NCBI RefSeq assembly: GCF_030247195.1
Contig: NC_080672.1
Coordinates: 313,250,127-313,314,126, forward strand
Length of the DNA stretch: 64,000 nucleotides
Direction: 5' to 3'
Source: Topomyia yanbarensis
Lineage: Eukaryota > Arthropoda > Insecta > Diptera > Culicidae
The notes under the pieces are model-generated. The model saw only the letters and a list, made by a program, of their open reading frames with translations. It made no database searches and was not told the DNA's origin. The position numbers were made by a program, and so were the translations under genes. Every line of letters begins with the position of its first letter. The stretch's first letter is position 1. Shown here piece after piece: positions 35,585 through 46,769 of this stretch.

Positions 35585-35957
35585 ATGAACGTGTCCACTG
35601 GAAAACAGACAGAGAAAGAATGACCGGAACGGTGAGAACGAAGAAACGGTGAAAATTCACCTTTATTGGAAACACTGAGAAAAGATATGTCCTCAAGCAG
35701 GAATCGAACCTGCGATCTCCCAAGTCTCTAGTTGGGTGCGTTAACCACTCCGCCATCGAGGAACTGTGATGATGCCATCACACGTTCCCAACAGTTTCGT
35801 GATCACCGCCGCAGCCTCCAATACCTCCTAATTGACCCATCGGGCCAATTGGGAGGTATTGGATCATGGCAACTTTCTCTGTCTGTTTTCCAGTGGGAAC
35901 ATTCATAAAAATCCTTGAAAAAGGAAAAAACAAAGACTCACGTCCAAACAAGAAATA
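35585..35957. mobile_element. 373-bp tRNA-bearing insertion with inverted ends and 11-bp duplication
   Basis: TATTAATTTGT at 35,574-35,584 and again at 35,958-35,968 brackets the insertion. Removing one copy plus the insert restores the LINE frame across NCLTQINSMENRYG. Inside, 35,585-35,618 and 35,873-35,906 are inverted repeats of 34 bp with three mismatches, sharing CCACTGGAAAACAGACAGAG. A tRNA-like sequence (minus strand) and a hairpin (35,818-35,862, CCAATACCTCC arms) lie between. The last 51 bp on the plus-strand right side are A-rich and lie outside the inverted repeat. The variable 11-bp duplication and A-rich end look like a SINE, while the inverted ends look like a DNA element. Confidence 0.75.
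35689..35762 (-). tRNA. tRNA-like sequence, possible Ser(AGA)-type, probably tRNA-derived
   Basis: Reads on the minus strand TCCTCGATGGCGGAGTGG... and folds as a cloverleaf: acceptor TCCTCGA/TTGAGGA, D arm GCG/CGC, T arm GCAGG-TTCGATT-CCTGC. Box A (TGGCGGAGTGG) and box B (GGTTCGATTCC) are perfect for RNA polymerase III. The anticodon stem CCCAA/TTGGG encloses an 8-base loop CTAGAGAC, one base too long, so the anticodon (AGA if counted from the 5' side) is uncertain. The variable loop is short, unlike true tRNA-Ser. Its location inside a transposed insertion argues for a tRNA-derived element or pseudogene with a usable promoter. Confidence 0.6.
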
Positions 35958-36520
35958 TATTAATTTGTGTAAGACAGTTGAAGCTGAATCCTTCCAATAG
36001 CGCAGCGCAAGCTTTAAAAATGTAAGAACGAAGCACGCAGACAAGTGTCATGTGTGTCTCAAATGAGGCCCAGCTGAATAAATGCGCAATCATTACATCC
36101 AAGGCATCAATCGATCTGTTTATACTGACTAGATCATTCTTTCGATCCGGTGGTAAATAAATTACATCGATGCTGACAAAACGGTCAGGTAGCTTCAGTT
36201 TAACGAACAGTTGTTCAAGCGGAACGTCCACTGGTGTTAAATCGACGAAGCTATTCAATGCAGTACAAACGGCGACGAGTACACCCCCTCCGCATGATTT
36301 ACGGCTATTCACAAAACTGCGATTGTTTCTATAAACAGCATATGTATCACGAAAAAGCTGACGAGAATGTATCCTATCATCTAACCAGGTTTCGGTGACA
36401 ATAATTATGTCCTAATGGGAAGAAGAGATTGTAAGGAAAATTTCATCGTTTTTGTGCCTAGACCTCTGACGTTCTGGTAATAAATCGTCAATTTATTATT
36501 CAAGTTTGCGTCGAAAGTCA

Positions 36521-37090
36521 ATTCCTCAAATTCCTCCACATCATTGCAAAGCTGATCGTCTGATAACGCGTATACCTGTCATTATTTGTTTTGTAATGCT
36601 ACCTGACGGAGTAATGTTGCATGATGATGGAATTACGCTGGATGCTTAAAGATCAAACAGATTTGAAAATATGTCGAAGCTTTGATAATCGCGTGACGTC
36701 ACACACTACCGGAAGGTATCATTACCTAAGGTTGAACAGAGATAGCTTACACGATGAGAATTACTGTGTGAAACCAATAGTCTGCTTTACTAACAATAAT
36801 TCAGCCTTATATTCAGACGAAGTAGTATTGCTATCGTCTGGAATAAATTGCTTCTTTTTTTTAATTTAACAAAATATTTGTTTAAGTGCATAAATTTTTA
36901 TAATTTTGAATTGGGAATAGGATGAAGTGTCATTTGTTAAAATCATTACATTTCTTGTTTTTTTTGTTGCAAAAATCACCTAGGTAAGTTTTTTCTTTAT
37001 CCCATTCTTTTCTCGAGATATCACGCTGTGAAAATATTTCATTTGCAAAATGTTTATAAGAACCTCATAATATTCACAACCTTGTTATAA
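36521..37090. other. no supported gene
   Basis: May include the 5' part of the LINE on the minus strand, but no ORF1 could be read. AT-rich from 36,860. Confidence 0.3.
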
Positions 37091-37094
37091 AATT

Positions 37095-38940
37095 TGCATT
37101 GTTATTGTTGTCAGTGGGCAATCGGGCTGTTTCAACAACCTATTTCTGCAACCTATGTGCATTAATTGTACACCTATCGGCTCAACGTTGCACCTGTTGG
37201 TATGTGAAGTGCTTTAAGGCCACACATGTGATCGCGCACCCGGTTTCACATGAGTGCCATGGCAGCACAGAAGCTGCCCTTCTATGTTGCTCAGGGATAC
37301 ATTACTTCTACACACATCCATACATACAGGGATACATTCATACATACGGACCTTCATCCATACATAAATATCTACTGTTTGGCACAAGTTTGTTGCAAAA
37401 AGTCGTGTAATGTAGTGTCATTTAGTCTGTCCTAGAAAAATTCTAGAAAGAGAACTGCGGAGACTCCATTTTGTATCGATTGGATTCAAGTTTAGCTGTC
37501 AAAAAACAAATCTAATCGAACATTGGCTATCCCTATAACATTGGACTTGTTGCCATACAATGCCGAGGCATACGTTGCCAAAAATGCTGTAGAGCTTTGC
37601 CGGTCTGTACAATTCTATGGAAAATCATATCGTACCATCGCGTTGGAGTTTACGTCATAGTGGAGAACTTCGCATTCAATCTGCTTCTATCTATTTCTAA
37701 TCTCCACTTTGTCTCCTATGTCCGAAGCGGATCAATCGACTATTAACGAAAATGCTAGCGGTGTTAGTCCTTTCTAGCGAATACTTTTCCTACAACCTTC
37801 ATCTTAAACAGTTCTAGTTGTAGTCAATATTAACAGTTATTGGGTCATGGATTTTTTTGTATTATCATTATTCGGAGTAACTGGACTGTAGACATTCCAA
37901 AATTTCACAAAAAGAATAACTACCCAAGAATCTAGGAAATATTTATCCGCCATTCCCTATAAAGTTTACTCGAACCGAATGTCCATCTGGTTCGACTCGA
38001 ACAGATCACACCGACCCGAAAAGGTTACTCGGAATTTCTAGGAACTGATGTGCTTGGTCGAGCTAAATAAGTATAAAACAAGTCCTGAATAATTTATCTC
38101 CAGTGCCAGTCCTGCACTCGTTTCCAGAACTAGCCTCAAACCCAAGGTCAAAAGAGTCGACAACTAGCAGGATCCACATGTTCCCCACCTAGGCGAATTG
38201 ATCTATCAACTTGCACGTCGGAGCACACATCTACCAATCAGCCAAGAAGACTTTCTTCCCTGTTGGGTGCATATTCCACTGCGACCAGTATTTTGATCTA
38301 TTGTGGCAGTCCCCTTTTTATTATTTGCCACATCAAGTGGTTCTATCGCTATTATTATTTTTTCCGAATGTCATCTATAATCGAATTTTCCCAGTTCTTC
38401 AATTCCATATTTGAGGTGCATTCTAAGACCCCACAATATGATTCAGACCCTAGGAATAAGTTTGAATATCAATTTCTTGCTAACAAATCTGCTTTTTCAT
38501 TGCCTTCAATTTCGCAGTGCCCAGGTACTCAGAAAAGATCCAACGCATTTTTTATCCTCCTGCTGTAGCATTTAAATGCATTCCCAAACCAATTTAGAGA
38601 TACACGTACACTGAAGGAATAAATCTTTCGAAACTGACTTCAATGATTTAAGGGTCGCTTGACTATCAGAGTCCGTATTTACGTTGTAAACAAATCGTGG
38701 CATAGCCTGTACTTCCGCTTCAAATACAGTTGACCATTTACCCATAGATACCGATACGGTAACTCTAGGATCAGTTATCCCAGCCCCAACTTTGTTGCGC
38801 TGTTCAGCACCATCAGTGTAGAAATCTTGGTTTAACAGTAGGTCCTCCTGTTTCCCACTCAGTGCGGTTTGGCCAAGAAGACTTCCGAACCAATTAGAAT
38901 GGACTATACCAGTCGAAGGTCACATACCCAGGGCTATCCC
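37095..38940 (+). repeat. dispersed element, left copy of an inverted pair
   Basis: From GTGGGCAATCGGGCTGTTTC through TATGTGCATTAATTGTACACC, GTTGCTCAGGGATACATT, GAAGCGGATCAATCGACT and TGCTTGGTCGAGCTAAATAA to GACTATACCAGTCGAAGGTC, the sequence is matched in inverse orientation by 46,770-48,085. The two are diverged copies of one unrecognised element. This copy carries a LINE insertion (38,254-38,871) that is absent from the other. It lacks the two insertions found in the right copy, so each copy gives the empty site for the other. Confidence 0.75.
38254..38871 (-). pseudogene. 5'-truncated I/R1-type LINE fragment with RNase H domain
   Basis: On the minus strand: DFYTDGAEQRNKVGAGITDP..., WSTVFEAEVQAM, DSDSQATLKSLKS, SKLVWECI, and after a frame change VPGHCEIEGNEKADLLARN. 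These are the consecutive DG, E, DS and GH..IEGNE.AD blocks of the RNase H domain carried by I-, R1- and Loa-type LINEs. The piece is flanked by a 13-bp direct duplication GCCAAGAAGACTT (38,241-38,253 and 38,872-38,884), so it is a 5'-truncated insertion with its 3' end at 38,254. The matching empty site is in the inverted copy near 46,855. Confidence 0.85.
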
Positions 38941-39059
38941 TCACATTTCCAGAACAGTCTGAGCTGAAATTTGATATGGCTTAGTGATACTTATAGAGTT
39001 CATTTCCGTGATATTAAGTAAGTGTCTCATTCCCTCTTGTAAAACTCGCTTACCGCTGC

Positions 39060-39520
39060 TCATCTTTTCCGACATTTCGACGCCGTCGGTCGATTGTCTC
39101 ATAGTATCGAGATCTCTATCGCCGAACTCGCCATTTCGTTCGCAACTCGTATATGAGACACTCACGCGCTCTACTGATGCGAATACCAACTAACTGAAGC
39201 GAAAAAGACATTACATATCACTTTATACATATTCCCTCATCTTATAATCAATAAAGGCTGTCTGCCGATTCTAATGCAGAAACGCTAATGATGTGACCAT
39301 CAAGAGTACGCCAGACAATCTTACCCTATTCGACACCAGTTTGGCCTTACCAAGCCGTGACGCAGGTGGCGACATGAAAACTGTCGAATAGGGTTGAGAA
39401 CAGCTCGAAGCAACATCTGAAGTTGCTCCAAACGTACGTGATCCAAGACTAACTTGTACTTGTCCATCGAGCCTAGCTTGCATACCTTACATAGCAAGAC
39501 TCACTGTTCTCCATTCACCC
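39060..39520 (-). repeat. dispersed repeat, partner of 17.9-18.4 kb
   Basis: Reverse complement of 17,926-18,425 in order: GGAGAACAGTGAGTCTTG, CTATTCGACAG, GGCCAAACTGGTGTCGA, CATCATTAGCG, GTCTCATATACGAGTTGC. A minus-strand frame at 38,941-39,189 (VSVSYTSCERNGEFGDRD) crosses it and may be a gag-like relic. Confidence 0.6.
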
Positions 39521-42055
39521 ACCAAAATAATAATCCTATAGTCTATAAAAATCAGCACAGACTCCAAAAAAGGAGCGATAGTTTTGAAGGGCTTAGGTCT
39601 TTTGAGGACGACGTTGCTCGTGAGAATTGATTCAATTCTAATATCATCAAGGTACATTTTTAAAATTCCCTGAGGATTCCCGGTTTTTCCAGGTCAAATT
39701 TAATTCCGTGAGAATACCCAGTGTTCCATGTTTTTACCGGTTTTTCCAAGGAGTAGACACCATGACATGTTGCCGAAACGCAAGTCCGACACCGCAAACG
39801 AAATTCCGATGCTACATCACTGACGAGACCTGCAACAAGACGGATTTTAAGCAGTGGCTTCGAAGCACCTGATTTTGCAGTCCATATGCACTTGTGGCAA
39901 AGGTAGCCAAAGGCATATTGAAAGGTGAGATTTACAAAACTGACAGCCTCCAAAACGGCCTTTCCCATTAAATATAATTTGTTTGCTAAAATGAAAAGAG
40001 TAACAACTACTAGTGAATAAATGAATCTCAAATGGTACTCCTTTCAGCTCACACCGAACATGCAATCCGCTATCAATGTGGTGGAAACGCAATAACACTC
40101 GAAAACACTAATTTTGATTTTAGTTTCATTGCTGATGAGATTTTTCCCGGTAGGAAAGGTAGATAAAGGATCAAACATTTATGTCAGCTTTATCCGAATC
40201 ATTCAGATCCTTCAGAATAAATGAAATAAATTTTCTCTTCGCGGTGCAAGTATTTTCATATAAATGTATTGACCCAATACGCAGTTTTACGTAGACACAA
40301 CCAAGCTTACGTGGGTATTATGCTTTTTATCATCTCTGTTCATTCCTTATCAGCACTCGATTGCAGCCAAAAACCAAATTTGAAAGGAGTGAAAAAGTAC
40401 GCTAGACCAATTTTCAAACACAACTCAAGATCTCACACAAACTTATCAATATTGTCCGTGAAAATGGATTGTTTTCCCATACGGCTTTTGAAGCACGTAC
40501 CAAGCCGTACATATTTTTATCGGATCTAAATATCTTTCGCTGATTTTTACATACAGGTAATACAAGCCCCAATGATTGCCCAATCTAGCTCTCTCCTACG
40601 TTCGTTCTTAGTGGAGTGTAAATCGGAAATATTTAGCGAAATGCTAATGCCCTAATGGTGGGTCAAGCTAAACACACACTCGAGTACGCATCGGGACAAA
40701 CCAGGACGGCGAAATCTTCGAATAATAGTCTAATTTTAAGTACCAGGGTGTTTTCTACATGTTTTCCCGTGTACACTGTTATTATTCTAGTGGTCTACGG
40801 AGCGAAACCGGACGTCACATTTGAAGTAAAGCTACATCAGCCGATGTAATGTAATTCTTTTCGAAGCTAATTTTTACAGAAAACAAATAGGGAGCTGGTT
40901 TATAATGGTAAGCCTAAAACCGAGAACAATATGCAACAGTTCCGCAAAAAAGCAGAATCAGTCATGTGGAATCACTTACCGCGACTATCGTTGGCCGTGT
41001 AAAATATTCGATTAACAGCAGTATCTACTGCTTCACTTGGGTATGGTTCTAAATCTGGAAATTGCTGACCGGATTTGATAATTCAGCTTTTCAACACTAT
41101 TCTTTCCGTTTTCTACGCAATCCATGTATGCTGGGCTGAGCCTTCTATAGTTTCTTCTTCTTCAATTTTTTTTTCGTTCGCTAGCCCAAATCTCGAGAAA
41201 TGCATAAAATTCCAGCAGATGATCCGCCTCGTGAATTCTTTCGATATTTGTTATCCGGCAAAACGACACATTTTCTTATCCGGATAACTACACCCACACA
41301 CTATTCCAACTAAAAAAATACACTTCCAGAAGGCTCGAAATTCTACGAATTGAGTTTCAGCCGCACTTTTTCTATCACTACCCACTACTGTAACTTTGCA
41401 TTCGACAGAAAACGCACCACGACGATGACGACGACGTTCTCAACCAAAAGGCAGCACTAGAGCTCGCAACGGAACGCCTTTTGCAGTTGTATGAAGCAAA
41501 GAGAGGTTTTGTATTACAAAAGCCGCAGCACAATCGACCGGAGCAACTTTCCCACGACGGATTCGAACTGCAAAAGGGATGAGTGAAAAGTTTGGCATTT
41601 GCGAGGAAAAAATGATGAAATCGGTTTTGACAGCAGCGTTGTCAGCTGCAGAGATGCCAGATTTGCAGACATGTCTGCAAATTCGCAGACTTTTAATTTT
41701 AGCTGCAGATTTTTTTGTTGGCGCATTTATAGACATATCCAGCTGCGTTGGTATTGTGCCGTTTTGACGTTTGAATTGGGAGGAAAACAAATCATTTGCA
41801 CTTCGAATTGGAAGGAAAACAACCCGCTTCATGACTTAAGGGGAGGGCGGTAGTATAAAAATGCGCGATCTCAGTGCGCGTATTTTAAACGTCAGATATC
41901 TCAATTTGCAGATTTTTTAGTTTGATTGCAGATATTTACAGATTTTTTGGTTTGGTTGCATATTTTTGAAAATGAAGGCTTTTGGTTACAATAGTTTCAA
42001 ATCTACTTTAGGTTTTTCCTCCATAAGCTATTTCTCTCTCGATTTCTCTCTACTT
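39521..42055. other. no supported gene; probable degraded TE sequence
   Basis: 41,649 begins CAGAGATGCCAGATTTGCAG, an hAT-like end related to the element at 44,999, but no right end with matching duplication is visible. 41,660-41,970 repeats TTTGCAGA-type motifs. Open frames at 41,440-41,853 run on both strands through this repeat and are not taken as genes. Nothing else is supported. Confidence 0.3.
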
Positions 42056-42697
42056 CCCGGTCAAACCATTCGGAATTTGATTCGGAATCCTGAATGGAGT
42101 CAGTATGGATTCCAAATCAAATGCAACAACCTCCCAGTTAAACTCATTCCGGAACCGGTTCGGATTTCTGAATGGAGTCATTATGGATTCCAAATCAAAT
42201 GCAACAACCGATTCCGACTCAGAATCGGTTGTTGCATTTGATTTGGAATCCATACTGACTCCATTCAGGATTCCGAATCAAATTCCGAATGGTTTGACCG
42301 GGCTATTCCGACTCAATCGGTTGTTGCATTTGAGTTGGAAACCATACCACAGACTAACAGACATAACACTCGAAAACAATGCTTCGCCCGCTTTAACGGT
42401 CATTTTAAATATATTTGTAGTTGGGACTGTGGCCACATTTGCAATTATGGCGCCACTGACATATGAGCAAGCGTATGGGAGATAGACCACTAGTGAAAAA
42501 TTGTTCTTTAACCTGAGGGGTAACCCGCCAGCAAATGAGTGTTTGGGACTGTGAATGTAAGTTGGAGCTAGTGTTCTGAGAAAATCGCTGAATCGATGTT
42601 TTTTAGGGAATTCCCTCATAGTGTTATGTCTGTTAGTCTGTGACCATACTGACTCCATGCAGAAATCCGAACCGGTTCCGGAATGAGTTTGACTGGG
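42056..42697. mobile_element. two interlocked foldback MITEs (CCCGGTCAAAC / CCCAGTTAAAC ends)
   Basis: One inverted pair is CCCGGTCAAACCATTCGGAA at 42,056 with its reverse complement ending at 42,302. A second is CCCAGTTAAACTCATTCCGG at 42,133 with GAGTTTGACTGGG ending at 42,697. Both share long TGAATGGAGTCA.TATGGATTCC and CAAATCAAATGCAACAACC blocks, which recur four times in alternating orientation. The arrangement is a related element nested in, or recombined with, another copy. A third unrelated TIR element sits inside (42,348-42,642). Confidence 0.75.
42348..42642. mobile_element. TIR element with 23-bp perfect inverted ends and 7-bp duplication
   Basis: The left end CACAGACTAACAGACATAAC (plus ACT) is the exact complement of the right end over 23 bp (42,348-42,370 and 42,620-42,642). 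ACCATAC is duplicated at 42,341-42,347 and 42,643-42,649. The 295-bp interior has no coding capacity. Confidence 0.8.
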
Positions 42698-42927
42698 TTA
42701 TCTTGGGGCCCTGTCAAGGACAACGTCTCTGTACAGCCAGCATCACTGCCATGAAAATCAAAACATTAATTTTGAATCGAATGATTAAAAGCTGTAATTA
42801 GTTACTAAATGTTGATTTTCTGAATAATAAGGTATTAAATCATCCCACAAGATGCAAAATATCGTCTGGAATGCTTAAATGTCGTGTATAGTACCGAACA
42901 TAATTCTTTGTTTGGGGCTTTATAGCT

Positions 42928-43206
42928 ATCCAGCTTTTTACGTGCCATAATGGCAGTCTAAATTGTTCAGTTCGTAATACGTTTAATGGCCCTTTTTTGA
43001 CAATAATCGTTTACGTCAACCGCCCAGCGAGATTAAGTCATCCTACGTTAGTCCAATGCGTTGGATGTTTATTCAGTGAACGCCCGACATCTTCAACTGG
43101 GCGTTGCTGTCAAGCTGGCGTAAACGGTTATTGTCAAAAAAGGGCAATTAAACGTATTACGAACTGAATAATTTAGACCGCCATTATGGCACGTAAAAAG
43201 CTGGAT
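42928..43206. mobile_element. foldback MITE with ~100-bp arms
   Basis: The left arm TATCCAGCTTTTTACGTGCC... through GCCCTTTTTTGACAATAA is mirrored by the right arm with few mismatches (42,928-43,030 against 43,108-43,206). The loop is about 80 bp. It lies directly beside the TIR element block starting at 43,222. Confidence 0.75.
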
Positions 43207-43221
43207 AACGCCCCATATATT

Positions 43222-44976
43222 CTGGTCAAAAAAATGCGAACGTACATTGTCAGGCGATCTAAACAGTTTGACGTTTAACTCAACTCGCCTGTGCTAATTG
43301 CCCCTAGGAACAAATGCAATTTGCGAATGCGATTTAAAGGTAATTTCAACATTTAGGAAATTTTCTTGCGGCTGAAAAGGACTTGGTTGTTTTTGCGTAT
43401 TTGAAACATGGCGGTTCATGTTTGGTTTAAGCTTAAAATAGTTTTTTTTTAACGATTGGCGTGTTCTCGCTTGTATTTTGTTTGTCTAGTGCACTTCTTT
43501 TAGCCAACGTTTCACCATTGATTCTTCCTATAGCTTGGTGGTGATTACCTAGTGTAGTGCTAAGTTTATGTGAGTAGATAATGAATCCGAAAATAGGGAA
43601 TATTTGTAATTTTCATATTAGGCAATTAAGGGCGATTAAATGGCGCGTTCCTTGGGCGGTTTGGGGACGATTTAAGGGCGGGTAGAGCGGCTAAAAAATG
43701 ACGGCGGCAAATCGCCCAAATGTTGCATTTGAAATAGCCCCCTAATTGCCATCAATTTGCTGGCAAATTGAAGGGCAATTCCCTGTCAAAAAATGCGGGC
43801 GAACATGGTCAGGCGATTTAAAAAGTTCGACGATTGACCTAAGAGAAGAGAAGACAATCGCGTAGCTATTTTGATCCAGTCCTAACCTCAATATTGAACC
43901 AGCTTCTGATTGGTCATTTTGCCAGCCATGAGCGTTCATTTTATTTACAATCAGGATGAAAAACAGTGCTGCTGAATCTATTCTGGCTACTTTTCATACA
44001 CATCAACATTTCATGCAAATGCAATAAAAGTCCTGAATGACGATATAGTTACGTGTATTGTTAAGAGAGACATGAATAAAAATTAAATTTCATTTTTTCA
44101 ATGCAGCTCGCATTGTAAAATCTTGGTAGAGGCGCGATCTTTGAGGTACAATTATTTTCAGCAAGTGTAAAAAGCATTCAAAAGGAATCTGGCAACCATG
44201 AACGCTTGTTGTTTTCAGATTTACGGCAGGGCTATGTCGAGAAAATTAAGAAGAGCAAGAAGCCTGTTGTCATCTCTTCTCTTAGCGATTGACTCAACTA
44301 ACCTGTGTTAATTGCCCCTAGGAACAAATGCAATTTGCGAATGCTATTTAAAGGCAATTTCAACACTTAGACAAATTTTCTGGCGGCTCAAATGGACTTG
44401 GTTGTTTTTTCGCGTTTTGCCAACATGGCGGTTCATGTTTGGCTTAAGCTTGAAATTGTTTTTTGAACAATTGGTGTGTTCTCCCTTGTAGTTTGTTTGT
44501 CTAGTGCACTTCATTTAGACAACGAATGTGGGAAATTGTGGAATCGTGTGTAAGTATAGAAAAACAAGATCTCTGACCTAGAGTTTTAATGAAAGTCAGA
44601 TTGTGGTAAGTTTTGGTGTGCAAGATCAATTTAACCATTGATTCTTCCTATAGTTTGGTGGTGATTACCTAGTGTAGTGCTAAGTTTATGTGAGTAGATA
44701 ATGAATCCGAAAATAGGGAATATTTGTAATTTTCATATTAGGCAATTAAGAGCGATTAAATGGCGCGTTCCCTGGGCGATTTAGGGGCGATTTAAGGGCG
44801 GGTAGAGCGGCTAAAAAATGACGGCGGCATATCGCCCAAATGTTGCTTTTGAAATAGCCCCCTAATTGCCAGCAATTTGCTGGCAAATTGAAGGGCAATT
44901 AGCGCATCCTAGTTGGCAAATAGCCCCCCGTTAGCCAGCAACTTGCCCTTTTTGACTGGGCATTTTTTGACCAGGG
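43222..44976 (-). mobile_element. tandem pair of TIR elements related to 57.6-58.3 kb
   Basis: Two head-to-tail copies of the family seen intact at 57,583-58,307. Shared blocks include GCAATTTGCGAATG, ACATGGCGGTTCATGTTTGG, GTGATTACCTAGTGTAGTGC, GGCGATTTAAGGGCGGGTAG and TTGCCAGCAAATTGC-type repeats. Copy one (43,222 to about 43,780) lacks about 115 bp present in copy two (44,525-44,640). Copy two begins near 43,781 with CCCTGTCAAAAAATGCGGGC, carries an hAT-like insertion (43,839-44,285) and ends ...CCTTTTTGACTGGG at 44,960. A further CATTTTTTGACCAGGG follows. Confidence 0.75.
43839..44285. mobile_element. hAT-like MITE with perfect 8-bp duplication
   Basis: Ends CTAAGAGAAGAGAAGACAA and, from the right, CTAAGAGAAGAGATGACAA (one mismatch in 19). 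CGATTGAC is duplicated at 43,831-43,838 and 44,286-44,293. Excision rejoins the host TIR element sequence GACGATTGACTCAACT, which corresponds to GACGTTTAACTCAACT in its sister copy at about 43,270. Confidence 0.85.
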
Positions 44977-44998
44977 TCAAAGGAGCTGCACTTTTGAT

Positions 44999-45222
44999 CA
45001 GCGATGCCAGATGTGAAGACATGTCTTCATTTTGAAGACATTTGAAAGGCTGTGAAGACGGGTTTTTATTTTGAAGACAAATTTGTTTCGTTGGCTGACC
45101 GATTTTTGGCAGCATTCTGGCTCAAAATCTAAAACCGATTCAGAATCCTGGTCGGTGAAGACAAGTGAAGACATTTTTTCATGAAATGTGAAGACATTTG
45201 AAAAATATGCCTGGTATCCCTG
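44999..45222. mobile_element. hAT-like MITE with perfect 8-bp duplication
   Basis: Starts CAGCGATGCCAGATGTGAAG; the right end reads CAGGGATACCAGGC when reverse complemented. CTTTTGAT is duplicated at 44,991-44,998 and 45,223-45,230. The 224-bp interior is dense in GAAGACA/TGTCTTC motifs in both orientations, possibly transposase-binding repeats. Confidence 0.85.
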
Positions 45223-45578
45223 CTTTTGATCACACTTTTGATTCGTCACACTTTCAAACTACGCAATTCGATTTGGTGTGAACTGTGCAATAATTACCTG
45301 GCAATCTTCTTTCATTTGATTGTCTGCTCAGGAAATCATTTTCCGTACCCAAATATCGCATGTGACGCCAGTGATAAATGGAGAAAACCACGAGGATGGT
45401 GGAAGAGCAGTGGGTACAATGCCAAGTACTTCCTGGCTGGTACCAAAATGATAAGCAAAGGGAAAGTAGAGGTTATGTTCGGGGTCTGGAAGGAGAGCAT
45501 TTCGCATTTATTTTCATTTTTTTTTGTTTTGCCTTTTCATTTGTTTCTCTTGCTACAATATATGCAACTCGGTGCAAG

Positions 45579-45999
45579 CCCGGATAGAATTTTACAATAG
45601 CATTTACCCTACAAACAATCATAAAACAATAACTATTATAGTTATTACTGTTTCAACATTGTTCGATGCCAAGTTCTCACAGTAGATTTACAATAAAATT
45701 TCATGTAACAATGAATTTCACTGTTCAGCAAAAAACCGATACAGTGCATTCACATTAAATTTTACTGTTTTTGAGAAAAAAATGTATGGAGAAAAATTTA
45801 TTTTTTTAATGTTAAGATACATAACCACCCCCCTTTTTCACTGTAAAAGTCTATTTTACATTGAAATTTACTGTAAAAACACTAAAGTTTATTGTTTTTG
45901 TATTGTAGCATAACACTAAAACTTGCAGTAAATTATTGTAAAATTACTGTACTGTCACAGTGAAAATCATGGTTTTGTTACTGTACATTTCTATTCGGG
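45579..45999. mobile_element. MITE-like element rich in ACTGTAAA motifs
   Basis: Ends CCCGGATAGAAT and, from the right, CCCGAATAGAAA are short imperfect inverted repeats. The interior repeats TTTACAGTAAA/ACTGTAAAA-type motifs in both orientations. No target duplication was resolved. Confidence 0.45.
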
Positions 46000-46769
46000 A
46001 GAGAACGTGACGGCCAAGGAAACGGAAAGCCAATAGGGATCTTTAATTTGGAAAAATTGTGCCAGTTTTTCATATGTATTGGTAGCGGGTGTCCTTACGA
46101 GTACACTCATATCATTCTTAAACCTTAATTATTCTTTTATGATTTTTAAATTAAAAAAACCAAATTAAACTCAACCAGCAAACTGACAGTTGTCCTACTA
46201 AATGACGTATCTGCAAATATCTCGTTCGCCTCATTGTTAACCGGGATAGCACCCCACACAGCATGATCTGGTACTTTGTCAATCCGCTAGCAACCTGCCA
46301 TCTCAAGTTTCATCTGCAAACTATGGTAGATCTGATAAGGCAACCTATAGGGTCATGCAAGTCGCATGGGTTTGGATGTGTTATTGTCCTAAAAGGAAAC
46401 AAACTAAAAAATGTTTTTTTCAATAGTTTCGGGCCAAAAAATTGAAAAAGGACTGAGATATTAATTCACGGTACTAATCTGCATCAGAATATGTCTTAAC
46501 CCGCACACCCCTAAAGATCCCTATAGCCCAAATAGATCAGGAACAGGAAGGAGGACTACGAACAAGGAAACAAACAACAGATGAGAAATCGTTTACTTAC
46601 TTATTACAACTACGATACTAATCACAATTATTTTGCTTTTCTTGTTTCGTTTCAGCAAACCAAAATCTATACGGACTAGCACATACGAACAGTTAGGCTT
46701 TGTAGGTTCTCATCTTGACAGAGTCTAGATGGGCGGATGAACATCTGCCAGGGTGTGGGCTGAGAAATG
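46000..46769. other. no supported gene
   Basis: No recognisable coding or repeat structure up to the start of the inverted dispersed element. Confidence 0.3.

Larger units (their letters stand above)
34330..36520 (-). pseudogene. degenerate Jockey-type LINE ORF2 (endonuclease and RT)
   Basis: On the minus strand, the endonuclease start IYYQNVRGLGTKT lies near 36,485. After a frameshift and a stop near 36,412, DIIIVTETWLDDRIHS and SCGGGVLVAV follow. FSFNCLTQIN continues the endonuclease to about 35,969, where a 373-bp insertion (35,585-35,957) interrupts it; NRYGCILDFALLNETAL resumes after it. The RT begins with ICKLEYSVTPGHDGIPSCVL (34,790-34,730), then SGWKRSITFPVFIKGDRRNV, and motif A is visible as VDTVYIDLISAFDRVDD near 34,390-34,350. 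The catalytic YxDD block is absent: the element stops at about 34,330. Several stops and frameshifts make it a dead copy. Confidence 0.85.

Noticed and set aside
41649..41970. hAT-like left end CAGAGATGCCAGATTTGCAG
   Set aside because: No right end and no second copy of the preceding GTCAGCTG found.
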